Program-made: the position numbers and the translations under genes
Notes under the pieces: model-generated
What the model was told of the DNA's origin: nothing
The model's input: only the letters and a program-made list of their open reading frames with translations
The model's database searches: none
NCBI GenBank assembly: GCA_905178155.1
Contig: CAJINV010000011.1
Location: 431,914-495,913, forward strand
Direction of reading: 5' to 3'
Source of the DNA: Amoebophrya sp. A120
Taxonomy: Eukaryota > Sar > Dinophyceae > Syndiniales > Amoebophryaceae
Length of the DNA stretch: 64,000 nt
Shown here: piece after piece, positions 46,841 to 58,499 of the stretch
Position numbering within the stretch: position 1 is the stretch's first letter
Layout of the letters: each line of letters begins with the position of its first letter

Positions 46841-49636
46841 TCATTTGACGATCCGGATGCCCGTCAGCAACGCGGGCCCTGCTCCACCGCGGACTGACGA
46901 ACGGCGGTCGGTCAACCTGGAGGTGGTTTTTTTCACAGGCAACCCGCTCACTGCATTTGGATCCGCATCGGATTTGCTCTTCGTGACCGGCCTGCTCGTC
47001 GTAATGTGCGCCGCACCAGCTGCACTCGACGAGAAGCGGTTGCTCGGCGCCTTGATTGCGCTGGAAGGACCGCCTGCCGTGTCGAAACCGCCAATCAGCA
47101 ACGCCGGACCCTGAAAGGACTTGCGCCGAACAGGGGATGCTAGGGGCTCAGACTTGGTGCCGGGAACACCAAGATTGGACGAGTTCTTGCCGCCCTGCTT
47201 ATGCATTGCAAATAAGTAATCTGATTACATCTGGAATAGTGCAGAAGTTCTTTGATGTTTTCATGCCCCACCAGGTCTGGAATGCAAGCCGAAGCATCAC
47301 AGATATCCAAAAGCTTTCTCGTCATGCCTATAATTCCACATGCGATAGCATCAACTATCCGATCTCCACAGGTGGATAGATTTAAAATCTGCTCTTCATG
47401 CAAGACAGATTTTTGTGTCAACACAACCATACTATGTCATTAGCATCACAAGCATGCATCCTTGTCCTTCCTCCAGAAACAGGAGATGGATCTATATTTG
47501 CAATGCATAGTTCTTCCTCTCGGGCTTCTCCTGGTGCGTCACCATTGCGATGGCAGCGGTTAGGTCGTCTGCAGCTGGAATGCGAGTGGAAAAACTGTCA
47601 TTCCCGAGGTGGTCCGTCGTTTCATTCTGAAAACGCATGGCGGGGCTGCAAGGGCTGCTGTCTGCACCTCGAGCAGTCGTGGTATCGGCCTTTCCTCCAC
47701 CACGCGTCGGAGATGTTGACGTCGACCCGGTGATCTTCTTCTTTTTCTTCTTGACCACTTCTTGCTCCTGTTGTCCTTGTCGCTCCGCCGATTTGGATTT
47801 GCTTATACTTTTCGGCCGCGTGGGGGGCGTTCGGGCATTCTGCAACGCAGCGGCGAGATTTTGGCAGCTGGCCGAGGTTTTGATGTTCGAGGTGGTTGCT
47901 CGCAGCGAGGACTTCCGGCGGTCCTGGTGCAGGCTGCTGCCAGTTTTAGGACCACACGACACTGCTCCTGCTGTTGGTTTTTTGATGTTACTGTTACTTT
48001 CGACTCCTGGTTCCTTGTGAAAAATTTTGCTCGCCCCCGAAGCAGGAGGAGGCGCACGACCCTGCTCATCATGAACTTCACGTGCAGTAGTTGTACTGGA
48101 AATACGAACGAGGATTGATGTACTGTCGTGCTCGAGGTTGTGACCATGTTCTATTTGTTTGTAGAAGTTGCTTTTCCTTTTACTGCTTCTTCGGTTCGTT
48201 TCTCTGCTCGTCTCTCCGCTCATCTTCCGAAGCGGCGATGCTGCCTGGCCGCCATCATTGTTCATCATCTCACCTCCGACGCACTGTTCTTTTGACGCCC
48301 TTCGCGGAGCAGATGAGGACTGTTCTTTTGACGCCCTTCGCGGAGCAGTATTAATGGATGAGTGTAGTTCTACTTTCTTGGCATGTTTACTAACACCGCT
48401 TTTGTTTTCGGCCGGAGTATTTCTTGCTGTGCTCCTGCGTTTTCGTCCTGCCGCCGGTGGTGGAATACTATCGTTCATCGATCCGCTTCTCTTCAAGTTA
48501 AAGGGCATCGTGGTCCACCGCATGACGAATCCGGAAAGTCGGCGGAACACATTTTTCAGCGGCAGTGCAGCAAACTGAAAAGCAGACCACGTCTGCTGCT
48601 GCGAGGACCATTGTGGCTCCAGTGAACGCTTGTTGTCTTGCGAGAGCGGAAAACTGCTCGTCGGTTGGTGGTGACGATTCTTGTGTAGTGCAGCCTGTGG
48701 CGCGGCTGCTCCGAACGCACCTCCAAGAACCTCGCTCGTCGAGATGAACGTCTTCACTTCGTCCCGCGGCTGCCCGGCTGCGGCGGGAACGGGATCAACG
48801 TCGAGCCGACGCAATAAGAACTCTTCCTGGTCTTCAAAAAGCTGATAGGAGCGCCGGGCGGAAGAGCTTGAAGGGCTGCAACACGACGGTGAGGAGTGCG
48901 CCAGCAGCCGGGTCAGCGAGTTGTTCTTACACACCGAGTGCCAGGAGACTGATTGACGGATGGGCTCCGGAGAAATAAGTATCCCAAGTACGCCGTCATC
49001 GTCCTCCAGGCGGGGTAGGCATGGTGGACTCAGGCTCCGCTCTGCGTTAGCCGCTGGTGGCACTCGTTCTTGTTCCACTCTTTTTTCATGTTCGCGTTCA
49101 CCGGCTGCTTTTGTCTTCGTAAAAAATCCGCCACCGGCGGTCGCACGCGCGCGGAGGTCATCTTTTGGTAGAACAGAGTGGAGTTGTCCAGGCCGCTTTT
49201 GATGATCCTCCTGTACGAAGAGGCTCGGGGCGCTGAACCTGCGCACCATAGTGCCCCGCGCAGAAGATCTTGAGCGGGCTACTAGTTGCTCCGGACGAGA
49301 CGTCGCTGAGCACTTGGCCTCGGTAAAATTCATTCCACGAGCGGCCTTGCTGAAAATCTCTGGCACCGGAATAATGGAGATCCGTTGGACGTCATCTAAC
49401 ATCTTCCCGTCGTGCACTTCCCGACCGCTGGCTGAGCACCAGCGGCAGGTGCTGCAAGGCAAGCAGGAGACCGCTCTTGTCCAAACACTACTACAGACGC
49501 TGGAGGAGGTCGCGCAGCAGCTCCTCGCTTTCTCGCATTTTTTGTAGATGATGAAGAAGCCAAGAACAACAGCGAACACCGCACCTGAGATGGCGACGGA
49601 GACAAGGAAGGTCTCGTTTACGACGGGCGCGGCCAT
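46841..49636 (-). CDS. Single-pass membrane protein with long Ser/Arg-rich tail
   Basis: Two exons, 49636-47510 and 47199-46841, around a degenerate family A introner; 2481 nt, 826 aa, ATG to TGA. An N-terminal hydrophobic helix (FLVSVAISGAVFAVVLGFF, about residues 10-28) is preceded by an NET glycosylation sequon and followed by IIYKKCEKAR and a Cys cluster (CCATSSSVCSS, then CLPCSTCRWC) typical of palmitoylated juxtamembrane segments. The rest is low-complexity, rich in Ser, Arg and Lys, with repeated RRAS/RRKS kinase-type sites; a 33-bp direct repeat at about 48280-48345 duplicates APRRASKEQ. No catalytic domain seen. Probably a surface or endomembrane protein with a disordered cytosolic tail (inference); family unknown. 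Confidence 0.75.
47200..47509. mobile_element. Introner, family A, degenerate
   Basis: 310 bp. Only the outer ends survive: TATGCATTGCAAATA left, TATTTGCAATGCATA right; the GTCTGGGTC core is lost. Flanking repeat imperfect (ctgct / gttct). Excision still preserves the frame into GGKNSSNLGVPG. Confidence 0.78.
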
Positions 49637-50914
49637 GGCGAGTGGAACTCAATTCTTGTTTTCAACTAACTTGTGCTCTGTACAAAGTACCACAGTAATT
49701 TTCAACCAAGGGTGTACCTAAACAATTTCAAGACCACACATTCTAATGTTAGCTCCGGCCTCCGCCTCGTCCCACCAAAAATATATATCGATCAAGCCGC
49801 TTGTACTATGGTGTATAGTCATGCAAGTAGAGAGAGAACAAGTAGAGACACTTCTAGTACAAAGGATTACCGCATAATTCCCCTTCCTCCCCCAAAACTA
49901 AACAAAGATTCGGTGCCTCGTTCGAGCAGAACAAAAGCGGTGTGCTTGACGTGCAAGAGAAACCATACCAATACAATTTTTGTCTGCGTTTTTGTTTTTA
50001 TTTAATTACACAAAATAAAAAATTCAGAGCAGCCATCGTGCTGGTTGAAGTAAATCATAGAATTCATGTACTTGAGAATCATGGAGGTGGTACCTAGTAA
50101 GCGCGCCTGCACATCTGTAGACAAGAAATCATAGGAAAACGCCAACATCTTCTGCCTGCGTGCTTTTTGATTTACACTTCTGTACTTACCTCTAACGTAA
50201 GCCCAGAAACGAGCACGAAGTGCAACCATAGCCGCTACAACAAACTTTTTCTTGCGAGTACGACAAAAAAAGCAACTCAGCCTGAAAAAAAAACTCGCTC
50301 GACGTCAAAAAAGGCAGCGGAAGCTGCTCCTGCTCCTCAATAGAATTAGGACAACTACTACTAAGTAGAGTGAAGTCCCAACTCTGCACGTCCTCTCAAC
50401 GAGGCACGACACTGCGTGTCGAAGGTGGCCAGAGGAATCAATAAACAAAGAACCGAAGGCAAAAACAAAGACACGACGACGGACTAGTTCCACAAAACTA
50501 CTTCTTAGTTCCATACAGAAAAAAACACCGACCGACAAGTCATCGCTTTGCAAAGTTAAGTGACTCTCTTTGCTGTTTTCGACGAACAACCAACTACAAC
50601 TCCAAAGCTTGGCTCTTGCGCGAGAAAAGCCTTCTGAATCAGCCAAACGCTGACCACAACTTTAGCCGTCGTGTACGAGTACGATGATGTTTCCTTCTAT
50701 TTTACCTTGAGTACTTCTATCGATCCGTGCGTCTTACTCTTGCGGAGCAAGCGTCTGCGAAGTGAAGTTAAGCGAAAACAAACCGTCAGCAGTGTAGCTG
50801 TAAGTGTACTAGTTCTAGGGTCGTACTAAACCTAGGAAAAAGTTTTTAAGCGTTATGATACTAGATGGGTAATATTATAACAAATTGACAGAACTGCAGC
50901 GTCTGTAAGTATGC
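49637..50914. other. Intergenic, no gene seen
   Basis: 1.3 kb between the membrane-protein start and the stop of the next gene. AT-rich, short open frames only, no introner ends. Confidence 0.5.
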
Positions 50915-53900
50915 TCAGCTGAACCTGAGCCCCAGCACGGCCCGTGGCGGCGGACCACCGCCAGATTTGTTTCTGGGAAACACGTCGCCGAGATAGGCGG
51001 ACGGAACGATGTCTGTGCCGTCGGGGTGCTGGAGGTTGAGCCGCTCGGCCGCGGTGCCGGGTAGGCGGTTCTCGAAAAGCAGCAACAATTCGAACACCGT
51101 GGACAGCTCGTTGCACTCCACGCGTTCCGAGAGATTGTTGGGAAAAAACGAACTGGAAATGCTCAGAACCACCGTTTGGGCTTGCGTCGTCGAGCTCCCC
51201 TCGGGTCGTGAAGCTCTACTACTTGTTCTACTACTGCCTATCGCTTCTATTCGGGCTTTCAACCGGTTCTCTATCGCCTCCTGCTGTGTCGGCGGTATGT
51301 TATTCCGCTGCTCCACTATGCGGATGAGTTGCACTGTGGTTTTTGGCGTCACGTACAGGTCGCGCAATGTTCGAGTGTCGCCTTCCGCCATGCATTTCCC
51401 ATCGATCAGCAGCAGCTCCGTGCGCTCGGCGGCCTGTTATGGGTTGAGTGATGGTATGTGTCTATTCGTCTTTGTTTCATCAGAGGACAAAATTGTGTAG
51501 AAGAACTGACGTTGTGTAGTGCAAATAAATTATGGATTGAAATGTTGAACATTAGCATGACGTGCTGCCCACAACACTTATCGTGCAGCACATGCACAGG
51601 TCTCTACAAAAATAAACCCTATCTATACCTCCTCCGCCACCGACCCGCTGCTACTTGCTATCCTGTGCAAAAGTATCGTACCCGTTCGTAGTAATTGCAA
51701 TCATGCATTACAAATCTTTTCCTTAAGGCAAATCCCCATTACAAATTTAATTTCTCATGCTGAGGAAATTTGTAATGCATTTATACGAGTACGATGCTTT
51801 TGCGGTTCATACTTGCTCGGGAAAGGCAATGTTTCCGCAAAATTTCCCGGAGCTCTGACACCGTCTGGTCGTGCGCAACCTGCATCCTATGCATTGCAAA
51901 AATATCGTACTAGTTCTAGTATGAATTGCATCACAAATTTTTTCAGAAGGAAAAACGGAACTTGTCATGCTGAATTACCTCTAGAAATCACATCTGTCAT
52001 GCAAGTCTTGCATTTATACGAGTACGATGCTTTTGCAATGCATACATCCGGGCCGAGTACAACTTTTCTTGTGTGGAAGCTGTTCCACTGTTTGATGTCC
52101 CTCGTCTATTTGGCGATAAACTGCTGCTGTTCGTCGCACCAATACCAAAATTCGTTTCCCTGAACGGCTCAAACAGTTTCGCCTTTTTCGCGGCTTCCAA
52201 CTTGGTCTGGAACCGATTTGGCGAGTTCACGATGCGCGACACCTGCTCGTTGACTGCGACCGTCGGCGTGGGTGTGAAAGTAGTCTTTGGGGAAGATGGG
52301 TTGGAAGGCGTGGCCCCACCTATTGGGGGTAGGGAGAACGAAGATGTAGTTGTACTGGAAGAGGTTGTTGTAGCGGTCGTTTTGAGTAGCGGAAACGGGA
52401 GTTCCACGTTGACCGGAAACACGTCCTTGTAGTCGAGCCAAAAAACCCGAACGGGACTGGAACCCGTCCCAGAAAACACGTTGCCTGCGATCGTCACGTC
52501 AGACCTGGTCGGTGTAGAAGTTAGAGAGGCATTTTCACAACAGAGTCCGCAATAATTCGCCTCTAATGCTTGCCAAACAAAAAAAAAAAGCTCGATGAAT
52601 TAAAGCGAAGGAGCAAGCATTTCTGTATACCCTTCCTGCCCGCCCTCCTCTTTCCTCTGCAACAACTCCGGCGCCAAAGGGATGTAGGACGCCACCGTGC
52701 GGCTATCCTGCCAAGGCAGCTCGTCCGACGCGGAAAAAAGGTCGAACCGCCGCCCCAAAAACATGTCCCGGTAGACATAGAACAGGCCGTTTTTGAAGTC
52801 CGCCACCGTCGTATCCGAAAACACCGCCATTTTCTGCACCTGCGCGACGCTGCTGGATTTGGAAGAGGATGAAAATGGCGCCACTACGCTCGGCAGCATC
52901 ACGTCGCGGAACGGCACGTAGACGATTTTCCGCGTTTTGCTCAAGGGCTCGATGCTTAGCAAGTACCGTCTCGCAAGCTCGTCGCGCTCTGCCGGAGAAA
53001 CGGAGAAGTCAACTGCGGCCGGGCGCTGATGTTCTTGACCCCTATTAGTACCCGCGGTACTAGGAGATGATGCTGAAAACCCTCCCTGAGACGCCATTTT
53101 CAAGCTGCTTCTATTGGGAGAGAGCGCGAGAAACACCCCCCGCTCCTCTTCCTCCCTCATTCTCTGCTGCCGCGCTTTTTCTCTCGTTGCTTCCGCATCG
53201 GAAAAGGGAAACCAAAAACAGGCCCCGTTGAACAGTTCCGCATACAGTTCCTTCGTGCGCGCCTGCCGCGTGCTCACGGGGAGCGTAAACTGCACCTGCT
53301 TTACGGAGGGGAGCTGTTTCAGAACTACATTCGAGGAAGTAGATGCAGGAGGTCTTCCCGGAAGATCTTCTGGTGGTCCACAAATACCTCCTAGAAGTTC
53401 TACTGCTGGCGTTCGTAATATTGTTTCCCTTTGTTCCGTGGTGCCTGCATCTGCCAGAACCTGGAACAGTTTTTTCTGCAGCCTTTTCTTCCGTTTCCGA
53501 ACGTCCTCCGGCGCGAATTTCCGCCTCTCTTTCGCGGGCGGCACTGCAAACGAGCTCCGCCCGCTGCTGCGGATCGACGAGCTGGCGCCCAGCCGGTCCG
53601 AAAACGCGCTTTTTCGGGATTATCAACTGTAAAAATGTCTGGGTCTGGAAGGTTGCAACTTGTCATGCTGTTTTTGGACTCTAAAAAAATTTGTAATGCA
53701 TGACCAGCAAGAGGGGCGCAATTTGTGCTACACGGACAGGGCATTTCTCATGCGGAAGGTGCATCAGGAAGCCCTCTAAAAGTCTGCAATGCTGGGTCAT
53801 GCATTACAGGCATCCTGGGTCATGAGAAATATGCATCACAAAGCTTGCATTCTTCCAGACCCAGACATTTTTGCATTTGATAGGGATCCCGTCAACCCGA

Positions 53901-56900
53901 ATCCGGACGACGCCGAGGAACTGCAACTGCTACCGGTTGTATATCAAATGCAAAAGTGTCTGGGTCTGGAAGAATGCAACTTGTCATGCTAAATCTGAAC
54001 CAGGCGAAAACCTGTGTTGCATGATTGCCAAAAGCTGTGCACTTTTGACCTAATCGAGAGGCAGTTTCTTATGCAGCTTAGGCATTAGAAAGGTCCCGCA
54101 GAATGTGTCATGCTATGTCATGCATACCAAACCTCATGGGTCATGGAAAACCTGCATGACAAATCTCGCAATCTTCCAGACCCAGACATTTTTGCAATGC
54201 ATATTGCACCTTCATGAACTAACTTCCGGGCCCTCTGCAGCGCTTCCTGCTGCGCGGTAATCAGCGCAGCCATTGCGGACCGGAGATCCGACCGCTTTTC
54301 CTCCAGATCCCGCTGGGCGCTCACCTCGGCGCGCAGCCCGGACAGCGGTTTATGCAAAAGCAAATTGCAAAAGTTGTACTACCGTAGGGATAGGTACTCG
54401 TACAAATTTTTGCACAGTCAGTCTATCTTCATGACAGATGACAAATTCTCTTTTTCCTTGTTCAGTTTGCAATGCAGGAATTCCTACATTAGTACGGTAG
54501 CGGTACTACTTTTGCAGAATTGCATACTCTTCCAGTTCTAGCAATTCCAGTTCCGCTGACCGCAAGGTCGTTCGAGCACTGTATCCTTTGTAAAAACGTC
54601 CCCAAGAAACGAGTTACGCAAACATTTGTAATGCGCATCCCCGTGAGTGTGAGAGGAATTTCCAATCGTGCTTTGGGAGAATTTGTAATGCTTTAAACAG
54701 GATAAGGAGACGCATTCGTTATGCGGGATCCCTTGCAAGACTAGGACTACACGACACTACAGCGAAAATAAACTTGTCATGCGTGACTCCCAAAACTTCT
54801 GAACCTGTGCTGCAGCTGTTCCCAAATCGACTGTAGCGCGCGGACGTTTTTACGCAGGATACGCGGCGGATCTCGCCGTCTACCGAGAGCTCCTCTTCGG
54901 GCGGTTCCTGCCGATCCTCGGACAGTTCGCCGAGTCGCAACCGCATCTGAATCACCAGCTCGTCCACGGTCAACCGGTCTGGGTTTTTCGCCAGCAGCGC
55001 CTCCTTCAACGCGACCAAGTCGAGCGGCGTCGGCGCCGCGCGTCCCTCCACGGACGGCGGGCCCGAGCGGGAACTGACTTTCTTCATCTTGTCGGCTGCG
55101 GTGGTGTCCAGGTTGCCTTCTACGGCTGCGTCGCTTGCCGCGGTAGTGGTGCCACCTCCGATCTTCGTCGGCAAGGACTTCGCACTGCGCGCGCTCTTTT
55201 CGCTCAACACGTCCGACTTGTCTTGTTTGTTATCGTTAGTACCATCGTGGTCCGCTGCGGCTTTGTCCCCTGTATCAGCCCCGCCCTCAGTAGTAGGTTC
55301 TTCTCCTTTCGCATCCGCATCACCGTCGTTGGGTTCATTTTCTTTATCCGCAGCAGTATTCTCTTCTTCTGGTTTCTTCTCTTCCTCCGGGGCCGCGGCT
55401 TCTTCTGGTTTCTTCTCTTCTTCACCAGCGGCTCCTTCTACCGCGTCCGGAGCGGCTTTTTCGACATTATTTTCATGTATTTTATTCGTCTCACCAGCGT
55501 TTACATCCTCGTCTTTATTTCCGTCCTCTCCGGCCACTGCTGCATCTTCGCCCGGTGCAGACGCGACGCTCTTCGCCGCAGTATCTGCCGTGTTGCCTTC
55601 CTCCTATGCATTGCAAATATGTCTGGGTCTGGAAGGTTGGAACTTGTAATGCTAGCTTTCCATACCTAGGAAACCTGTATTGCATAACCAACAAAGGTCG
55701 CAACCTCTTTTGTACATGCAAACATGCAGTCTGTCATGCGGATTGCCTGTGAGAACAAAACGTTCTGGAAAGTTGTCATGCTAGGTTGCATTCGGATCGG
55801 TTTCCACCATCCACATTTTAGCATCACAAGTTTCCAGACCCAGACATTTTTGCAGTTGATACCTCCGCAGGAGCTGCAACTTCCGACTTCATCGGGGCTT
55901 GCAGCGACGCCGACGCGCTCCCCGTTGTTCCTGAAAGGCCGCCGTCTGCAGCTGCTTCTTCAGGTACGTCGTCCAGCAGTCTGGTTGCCGCTTGTTCTAT
56001 CCCAGCTGGTGCCGTGGCTTCTGGTGCCGGCTCGGCTGTTTAGGAGTTCATCAGGAGAATTCGATTTGGACATTAATTCTTTTTATGTTTCCTTTTATTC
56101 CGCCCGAAAAGTGAACTGATCGGCGCGAGAATAAATCTGTGTGTCAACAGTCTATCAAAAGACCTTCTGTGCTGCTCTCGACGTCGATGAGGATGAATAA
56201 AACGCAAACTCAATAACTCATGAAAAAAAAAAGCCCTCAGGTCCCTCTATACCTTCCAAATACGCTTTTGCAACACCCGTGACAAACGCGGCGTAGTCTT
56301 CCGCAGAGCTCAAATGCAGTCTCCACAAGTCCTCCACGTTGGGCTTCGGCAGCGCCAAGTCTGGTTCCTCCAATTTCAGCACCAGAAACTTCACGTAGTC
56401 CTCAAAATCCTGTTCTGTGTCACCGTCGTCGCGGCTGTAGACCCGCTTATATAAATCCAGCAGCTCCTCCGGACGTGGAATGTTTGTCATCAAACTGTAG
56501 AAATTCACCACCATTTTCTTCAGCGTTGGGTCTTCCTCCTCGGATAGAAACTCGGGAGGAGGCTTTTTCAAGAAAGGAGCATTCGGGTCAACTTCTCCCG
56601 CAGAAATACCCCCTTTAGCGGACGAGGACGAAGAGGCGCTGCTACCGGTCGTGCCCTCACCTAGGTAGTTTTTTTTTCGCAGGATAGCTTCTCGTTTTTT
56701 GTAATAAATGTTGAAAGTGAGAAGTACAGGCAAGAACATATTTTTACGAGTTGCGATAGCAAGGAGACCTTGACAAAGAAACGTGAATCAGAGTCAATCG
56801 AACGAAGCTGTCCAGAAAAAAAAAATTATCCAACCTGCCGTGCTGGATTTGGAATTGCTACTGCTGCTACTTTTCGATGACCCGGATATGGCAGTGCACA

Positions 56901-57231
56901 ACCCCCCCTGCTCCCCCTCACTTGTATAGCACGAACGGCAATACACGCATGAGCAAGAGTGTCGGTTTTGCATGACAAATTTGCACTGGATTGTAGTGCT
57001 ACTTGGGCTACTAGAACTCGTAATGCAAACAGTGCCAAGAGGCAAAGGGTGGATTGGGTATTTTGCGTGACAAATGAGGCGGAGGGGGGAGTTGTGAACT
57101 CTCATACCGGAAGAAGCGCTGCTTGAACCGGACGAAGATGCGGAATCATTGTCCGACTCACCTCCACTCCGAGCGGGCGGCGCCTCTGCCTCCGCGGGCG
57201 GTGCAGGGGGCTCCTCGTTGTTCTCACTCAT
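50915..57231 (-). CDS. Coiled-coil protein with C-terminal ubiquitin-like segments
   Basis: Thirteen exons: 57231-57107, 56886-56835, 56660-56253, 56035-55862, 55604-54862, 54581-54527, 54350-54204, 53941-53883, 53620-52631, 52504-52045, 51887-51812, 51658-51629, 51433-50915. Eight introners and four GT-AG introns (56661-56834, 56036-56252, 52505-52630, 51434-51628). Joined length 3798 nt, 1265 aa. The N-terminus is acidic and Ser-rich; a Glu/Lys/Ala-rich region follows. A coiled coil spans exons 6-7 (RSAELELLELEELSGLRAE), continuous only after two introners are removed. The C-terminus resembles a ubiquitin-like fold: ARMQVAHDQTVSELREIL, then TELLLIDGKCMAEGDTRTL and RDLYVTPKTTVQLIRIV, mimicking the K-x-L-I-x-x-G-K and TL-x-DY pattern; a second similar unit may end the protein. 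No enzyme motif seen. A role as a ubiquitin-pathway adaptor or filament component is speculative. Confidence 0.8.
51659..51811. mobile_element. Introner, family D
   Basis: 153 bp. GCAAAAGTATCGTACCCGTT left, GAGTACGATGCTTTTGC right, TATC...CATA, 5-bp repeat cttgc. The exon on its 3' side is only 30 nt. Confidence 0.92.
51888..52044. mobile_element. Introner, family D
   Basis: 157 bp. TATG...CATA ends, 5-bp repeat catcc. It splits the ubiquitin-like segment; excision gives YSARMQVAHDQTV. Confidence 0.92.
53621..53882. mobile_element. Introner, family A
   Basis: 262 bp, same length and orientation as 35178-35439. TATC...GATA, 5-bp repeat gggat. Excision reads GLTGSRKSAFSDRL. Confidence 0.94.
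53942..54203. mobile_element. Introner, family A
   Basis: 262 bp. TATC...CATA, repeat with one mismatch (ttgta / ttgca). Same subgroup as 15487-15747 and 19594-19850; inverse of 24245-24518. A 59-nt exon separates it from the previous element. Confidence 0.9.
54351..54526. mobile_element. Introner, family D, diverged
   Basis: 176 bp. Arms TTGCAAAAGTTGTACTACCG and CGGTAGCGGTACTACTTTTG; ends TATG...CATA; flanking repeat weak (cggtt / ctctt). Excision restores the coiled coil ELEELSGL. Confidence 0.8.
54582..54861. mobile_element. Introner, family C
   Basis: 280 bp. TTGTAAAAACGTCCCCAAG left, GGACGTTTTTACGCAGGATA right; flanking repeat poor (cactg / cgcgg). The interior is colinear with 2329-2607. 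Confidence 0.85.
55605..55861. mobile_element. Introner, family A
   Basis: 257 bp. TATG...GATA, 5-bp repeat cctcc. On the sense strand the repeat is GGAGG, which uniquely among the copies would allow a GT-AG placement (GGAG|GTATCA...GGAG|G). Excision gives APAEEGNTAD. Confidence 0.92.
56887..57106. mobile_element. Introner, family F
   Basis: 220 bp. CAGTGCACAACCCCCCCTG left, GGGGGGAGTTGTGAACTCTC right; TATG...CATA; 5-bp repeat ccgga. Excision reads SSASSGSSKSS in the Ser-rich N-terminus. Confidence 0.91.
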
Positions 57232-58328
57232 ACTGATGCTGTGCTGGTTTTGATTCGTCGTTCTTGCAGTGCCTTTTTATCAAACAGGCTGCACAACGGA
57301 CGTCCTGCTCACCGCGGTCATATCAGGATACGTACGACCAGAATAGTAAATGCTGGGGCTATCACTATGTAGAACGCCGGCCACTCTCGCGGCGGATTGA
57401 AAGCAGAAACAAAAGTAATGATAAGAAAGTAGTTGTGAAAGTGGTCCTGCTTCAATAGCATCTTCACAAATAAATCACCCGACAACAGCACCTCATCCAT
57501 CTCGCTCACGACTCTCTCCACCAACTTCTCTCGTAGCAGATCGTCTTCGCATTATCTTCCAGTTTGCCAAAAACAATCCGACTCCGATGATACTGAAAAC
57601 GCGAAAATCCGAATCTTTCGAAGTTTGGAAAAGGACTCCACTTCTTCTTCGTCGCTACAGGTCTTATCAAGCCGCAATGCAGCTGAGCCATTTGCATTTT
57701 TTACAAGAAGTGTTGCGAACACGACAAACACAAACGGCGTGCGCTTATTTTTTACGACGGAACAAATTGATGTTCAGTGCTGGTGGCGAAACATTGGGCC
57801 CCAGTGCTGGTGATAGGTGCACAAACTAACATGATTTAAATGCTGGTGAGATGACCCAACATAAGACAAAATAAATTATTTGAAAGTGATTCAGACCACT
57901 CAATTACTTATGCATTTCATCCACTCGGATAATCCATCGACCCTGACAAGGTACGAGATGAAGCTACCGTATCAGTGGTAAATCTAAGTAGAACTCAACC
58001 AAATTCGTTTTGTCAGACAAAAAGGGTACTAGTTTTCGAGTTTATGCAAAAAGTAAAAGCAATACTTATATCAGATCATTGAAAGTCCTAGAACTAGTGG
58101 TTCATTTTTTAGCAAAATTTGTTTCAAATCAGACATGCAACAGGGCTGCATTCACGAAGCTACAGCTCGTGCAAAAATTTTTATGCTCATTTAAAAATAA
58201 GTTCACTGTATTCCCGACAAAAAAAATACTTATGAAATAAATTTGGTGCATTCAATATATATAGACCCGGGAAAGGTAGAAATTGCCCGAAAATACTGAA
58301 ATCGTGAAGCACTTTATCACTCCCCGCG

Positions 58329-58488
58329 TACCCTTACCCGAAACCACTCCAGCGATACCCTTACCCGAAACCACTCCAGGGTTTCCCGGTTTCCCGGCTT
58401 CCCGGTTTCCCGGCTTCCCGGCTTCCCGGTTTCCCGGCTTCCCGGCTTCCCGGCTTCCCGGCTTCCCGGCTTCCCGGCTTCCCGGTTC
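58329..58488. repeat. Tandem pyrimidine-rich minisatellite
   Basis: Two copies of a ~27-bp unit (ACCCTTACCCGAAACCACTC...) followed by about a dozen GGTTTCCC/GGCTTCCC octamers in direct tandem. Confidence 0.9.
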
Positions 58489-58499
58489 TTTTCGCTGTA

